Both the position numbers and the translations under genes were made by a program. Below, piece by piece: positions 61,714 through 64,000 of a stretch of DNA of 64,000 nt. Position 1 is the stretch's first letter; the number at the start of each line of letters is the position of its first letter. This stretch comes from Flavobacterium subsaxonicum WB 4.1-42 = DSM 21790 (lineage in GTDB: Bacteria > Bacteroidota > Bacteroidia > Flavobacteriales > Flavobacteriaceae): the NCBI RefSeq assembly GCF_000422725.1, contig NZ_KE383910.1, positions 85,978 to 149,977 of the forward strand. The letters are read 5' to 3'. The notes under the pieces were generated by a model. That model did no database searches, was not told the origin of the DNA, and saw only the letters and a list, made by a program, of their open reading frames with translations.

Positions 61714-63831
61714 ATGGCTGGCACTACTTTAAAAATAGCCTTAATAGGCAACCCCAATACAGGTAAAACATCGGTTTTTAACCATCTTACCGGCCTTAAC
61801 CAGCAGGTGGGCAACTACCCCGGCATTACCGTAGAACGTAAAACCGGTACCTGCCGCCTGCCCGGAGACACCAAGGGCCTTATTTTAGACCTGCCCGGTA
61901 CCTACAGCCTTAATGCCAGCTCTATGGATGAGAATGTGGTTATTGAGCTGTTGCTGAATAAAACCGATAAAGATTACCCCGATGTGGCCGTTGTGGTTAC
62001 CGACGTGGAGAACCTTAAGCGAAACCTGCTTTTATTTACCCAGATTAAAGATCTTGAAATTCCTACCGTGCTTGTTATAAACATGAGTGACCGTATGGAG
62101 CGCAAGGGCATTACGCTGGATATTCCGTACCTCGAAGAACACCTTAAAAGCCGCATTGCCCTGGTAAGCTCGCGCAAGGGCACGGGTATAGACCACCTTA
62201 AGCAGCTTATTGTAAATTATAAAGGACTAAGCCACGAGCCGTGCCTTAATGCATCGAGCATAGACCCTGATTATTTTAACCGCCTTAGGCTTGCCTTTCC
62301 TAACCAGTTGCTGTACAAGCTGTGGCTGGTAATAACGCAGGACGTTAACTTTGGGCTTATCGATATTAAAGAGCTTCAGGGTACATCGTTCACCAAAACA
62401 AAATCAGAGCTAAAAAGGCTTCAGCAAAAAGAAACCATTAAGCGCTACCAGTTTATTAACGATGTGCTTAAGGTAGGCCAAACGGTAGACCGCAGTAAGG
62501 CCAACGACCTTCGCGCCAGGCTGGATCGCGTGCTAACGCACCAGATTTTTGGCTACGCGATTTTCTTTGCCATACTAATGCTAATTTTCCAGTCGATATT
62601 TTCGTGGTCGAGCGTACCAATGGATCTGATAGACGAAAGTTTTGCATGGCTATCTGCCTTTACTGCAGAGAATATGCCGCCCGGCAAATTAACCAACCTT
62701 ATTACCCAGGGTATTATTCCCGGCATAGGGGGTGTGGTTATTTTTATTCCGCAAATTGCGTTTTTGTTCCTCTTTATATCGGTACTGGAAGAAACCGGCT
62801 ACATGAGCCGCGTGGTTTTTTTAATGGATAAGATAATGAAACGCTTTGGCCTTAGCGGCAAGAGCGTGGTGCCGTTAATATCGGGTACGGCTTGTGCCAT
62901 ACCGGCTATTATGGCTGCCCGTAATATAGAAAACTGGCGCGAAAGGCTTATTACCATACTGGTTACCCCGTTTACTACCTGCTCTGCAAGGCTGCCAGTG
63001 TATACTATATTAATATCGTTAGTAATACCCAACCGCTATGTGCTTGGCATTTTTAACCTGCAGGGCTTAACGCTTATGCTGCTGTACCTTTTAGGGTTTG
63101 GCGGGGCTATAATCTCGGCATGGATATTAAACAAGATTTTAGAAGTTAAGCACAAGAGCTTTTTTGTAGCCGAAATGCCCAATTACAAACTACCCCTGCT
63201 TAAAAACATAGCCCTTACCGTTTTAGAAAAAACCAAGGCGTTTGTGTATGGCGCTGGTAAGATAATTTTGGCGCTATCGGTTATTATATGGTTTTTAGGC
63301 TCGCACGGGCCGGGTACTGCCTTTAGCAATGCCGAAGCCATTGTTACCGCGCAACCCGAAAGCAAAACATTAGACGAAGGTGCCCTTAACGATAAAGTGG
63401 CGGCCTACCAGTTAGAGAACTCCTACATTGGTATTATGGGCAAGGGTATAGAGCCGATTATTCGCCCGTTGGGTTACGACTGGAAGATTGGTATTGCCAT
63501 AGTATCGTCTTTCGCGGCACGAGAGGTTTTTGTGGGCACACTGGCTACCATTTACAACATTGGCAGCAGCGCCGAAGATGCCGATGGTGGCGAGGCTACC
63601 ATTAAACAGCGCATGGAGGCCGAGGTTAACCCCGTTACCGGCGAAAAGATATTTAATTTTGCAACCGGGGCATCATTATTGCTGTTTTATGCTTTTGCAA
63701 TGCAATGCATAAGCACACTGGCAATTACAAAAAAGGAGACCAACTCCTGGAAATGGCCTATAATACAATTGGTAGGCATGAGTGCCTTTGCTTATGTTGT
63801 GTCGTTAATAGCGTACCAGCTTTTAAAGTAA
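61714..63831 (+). CDS. feoB: FeoB ferrous iron transporter
   Basis: A 705-residue transporter. G domain: G1 IGNPNTGKTSVFN, G2 GNYPGITVERK, G3 DLPGTYSLN, G4 NMSD. The membrane domain has two gate motifs (GVVIFIPQIAFLFLF, PFTTCSARLPVYT) with the conserved Cys, and SGTACAIPA. It imports Fe2+ with nucleotide-driven switching. Followed six bases later by the Cys-rich peptide gene. Confidence 0.95.
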   Translation: MAGTTLKIALIGNPNTGKTSVFNHLTGLNQQVGNYPGITVERKTGTCRLPGDTKGLILDLPGTYSLNASSMDENVVIELLLNKTDKDYPDVAVVVTDVENLKRNLLLFTQIKDLEIPTVLVINMSDRMERKGITLDIPYLEEHLKSRIALVSSRKGTGIDHLKQLIVNYKGLSHEPCLNASSIDPDYFNRLRLAFPNQLLYKLWLVITQDVNFGLIDIKELQGTSFTKTKSELKRLQQKETIKRYQFINDVLKVGQTVDRSKANDLRARLDRVLTHQIFGYAIFFAILMLIFQSIFSWSSVPMDLIDESFAWLSAFTAENMPPGKLTNLITQGIIPGIGGVVIFIPQIAFLFLFISVLEETGYMSRVVFLMDKIMKRFGLSGKSVVPLISGTACAIPAIMAARNIENWRERLITILVTPFTTCSARLPVYTILISLVIPNRYVLGIFNLQGLTLMLLYLLGFGGAIISAWILNKILEVKHKSFFVAEMPNYKLPLLKNIALTVLEKTKAFVYGAGKIILALSVIIWFLGSHGPGTAFSNAEAIVTAQPESKTLDEGALNDKVAAYQLENSYIGIMGKGIEPIIRPLGYDWKIGIAIVSSFAAREVFVGTLATIYNIGSSAEDADGGEATIKQRMEAEVNPVTGEKIFNFATGASLLLFYAFAMQCISTLAITKKETNSWKWPIIQLVGMSAFAYVVSLIAYQLLK

Positions 63832-63837
63832 ACTACA

Positions 63838-63963
63838 ATGGATATACAAAGCATTATAACATACCTTATAGTTGCAGCAGCAGCAGCTTTTTTGATAAAG
63901 AAATTTTTCTTTAAAAAGAAAAAAGCAGGCGGTTGCGGCGGCGATGACTGCGGATGCCATTAG
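63838..63963 (+). CDS. FeoB-associated Cys-rich membrane peptide
   Basis: A 41-residue peptide from ATG 63838 to TAG 63961-63963. One membrane segment (SIITYLIVAAAAAFLIKKFF) and a C-terminal GGCGGDDCGCH cluster. This is the FeoB-associated Cys-rich type, and fills the FeoC position. It could bind iron or an Fe-S cluster. It is short and easily missed. Confidence 0.85.
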   Translation: MDIQSIITYLIVAAAAAFLIKKFFFKKKKAGGCGGDDCGCH

Positions 63964-64000
63964 GCAGTGGGCAGTTTACAGTGTTCAGTTTGCAGTTTTA
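63964..64000. repeat. Tail of dispersed CAGTTTACAG repeat
   Basis: GGGCAGTTTACAGTGTTCAG resembles the arms at 18302-18364; cut by the window end. Confidence 0.5.

Overview
The window reads as chromosomal DNA of a Bacteroidota bacterium, most likely Flavobacteriaceae (Flavobacterium or a close relative). Support comes from three secreted enzymes with type IX secretion (T9SS) C-terminal sorting domains, a GLPGLI-family protein, BrxA/B-type bacilliredoxin, SDR-type threonine dehydrogenase, a carotenoid lycopene cyclase, more than twenty start-proximal copies of the Bacteroidetes -7 promoter element TAnnTTTG, almost no Shine-Dalgarno sites, and dispersed intergenic palindromes of the CCCCTCTCC/GGAGAGGGG kind. 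No rRNA, tRNA, integrase, transposase or CRISPR array was seen; it looks like a stable housekeeping segment with small accessory cassettes.

Layout. 1-1.6 kb: end of a membrane fatty-acid desaturase and a zeta-like kinase with a small upstream partner. 1.6-9.2 kb (minus strand): the ligase-associated DNA repair set (PdeM phosphoesterase, Lhr-like DEXH helicase, ATP-dependent DNA ligase, MBL exonuclease), interrupted by a 1.4-kb tandem array of palindromic repeats. 9.6-12.5 kb: a duplicated secreted protein pair, then a compact three-gene cassette with a Cys-pair mini-protein (missed by length filters), an HNH endonuclease and a 102-residue protein. 13.1-20.3 kb: ammonium transporter, T9SS metalloprotease, NVFLG-repeat surface protein, threonine dehydrogenase. 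20.3-31.8 kb: mfd, a two-component pair, a DUF1573 protein, membrane protein plus Xre regulator, DNA alkyltransferase and metG.

32.0-36.0 kb is the most interesting part: a five-gene operon encoding a double-domain KaiC ATPase, two different KaiB proteins, a PAS histidine kinase and a single-domain response regulator. This is a complete clock- or timer-like module without KaiA in a non-photosynthetic lineage. 36.1-45.1 kb: S66 peptidase, YraN, ACT-type protein, a second T9SS metalloprotease, a TetR regulator and MBL hydrolase with two near-identical 20-bp palindromic operators, then an mntR-mntH operon with a DtxR-type operator; MntH is fused to a universal stress protein domain. 45.2-46.0 kb: a second zeta-like kinase with an overlapping 49-residue ORF.

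46.0-64 kb: lycopene cyclase, bacilliredoxin, a propeller lipoprotein, a plsC/acyl-ACP desaturase lipid pair, a GH5 enzyme, a class A beta-lactamase with RTG instead of KTG, a GNAT-nitrilase fusion, an orphan response regulator, an M13 peptidase, a SCO protein, and a ferrous iron operon feoA-feoB ending in a 41-residue Cys-rich membrane peptide.
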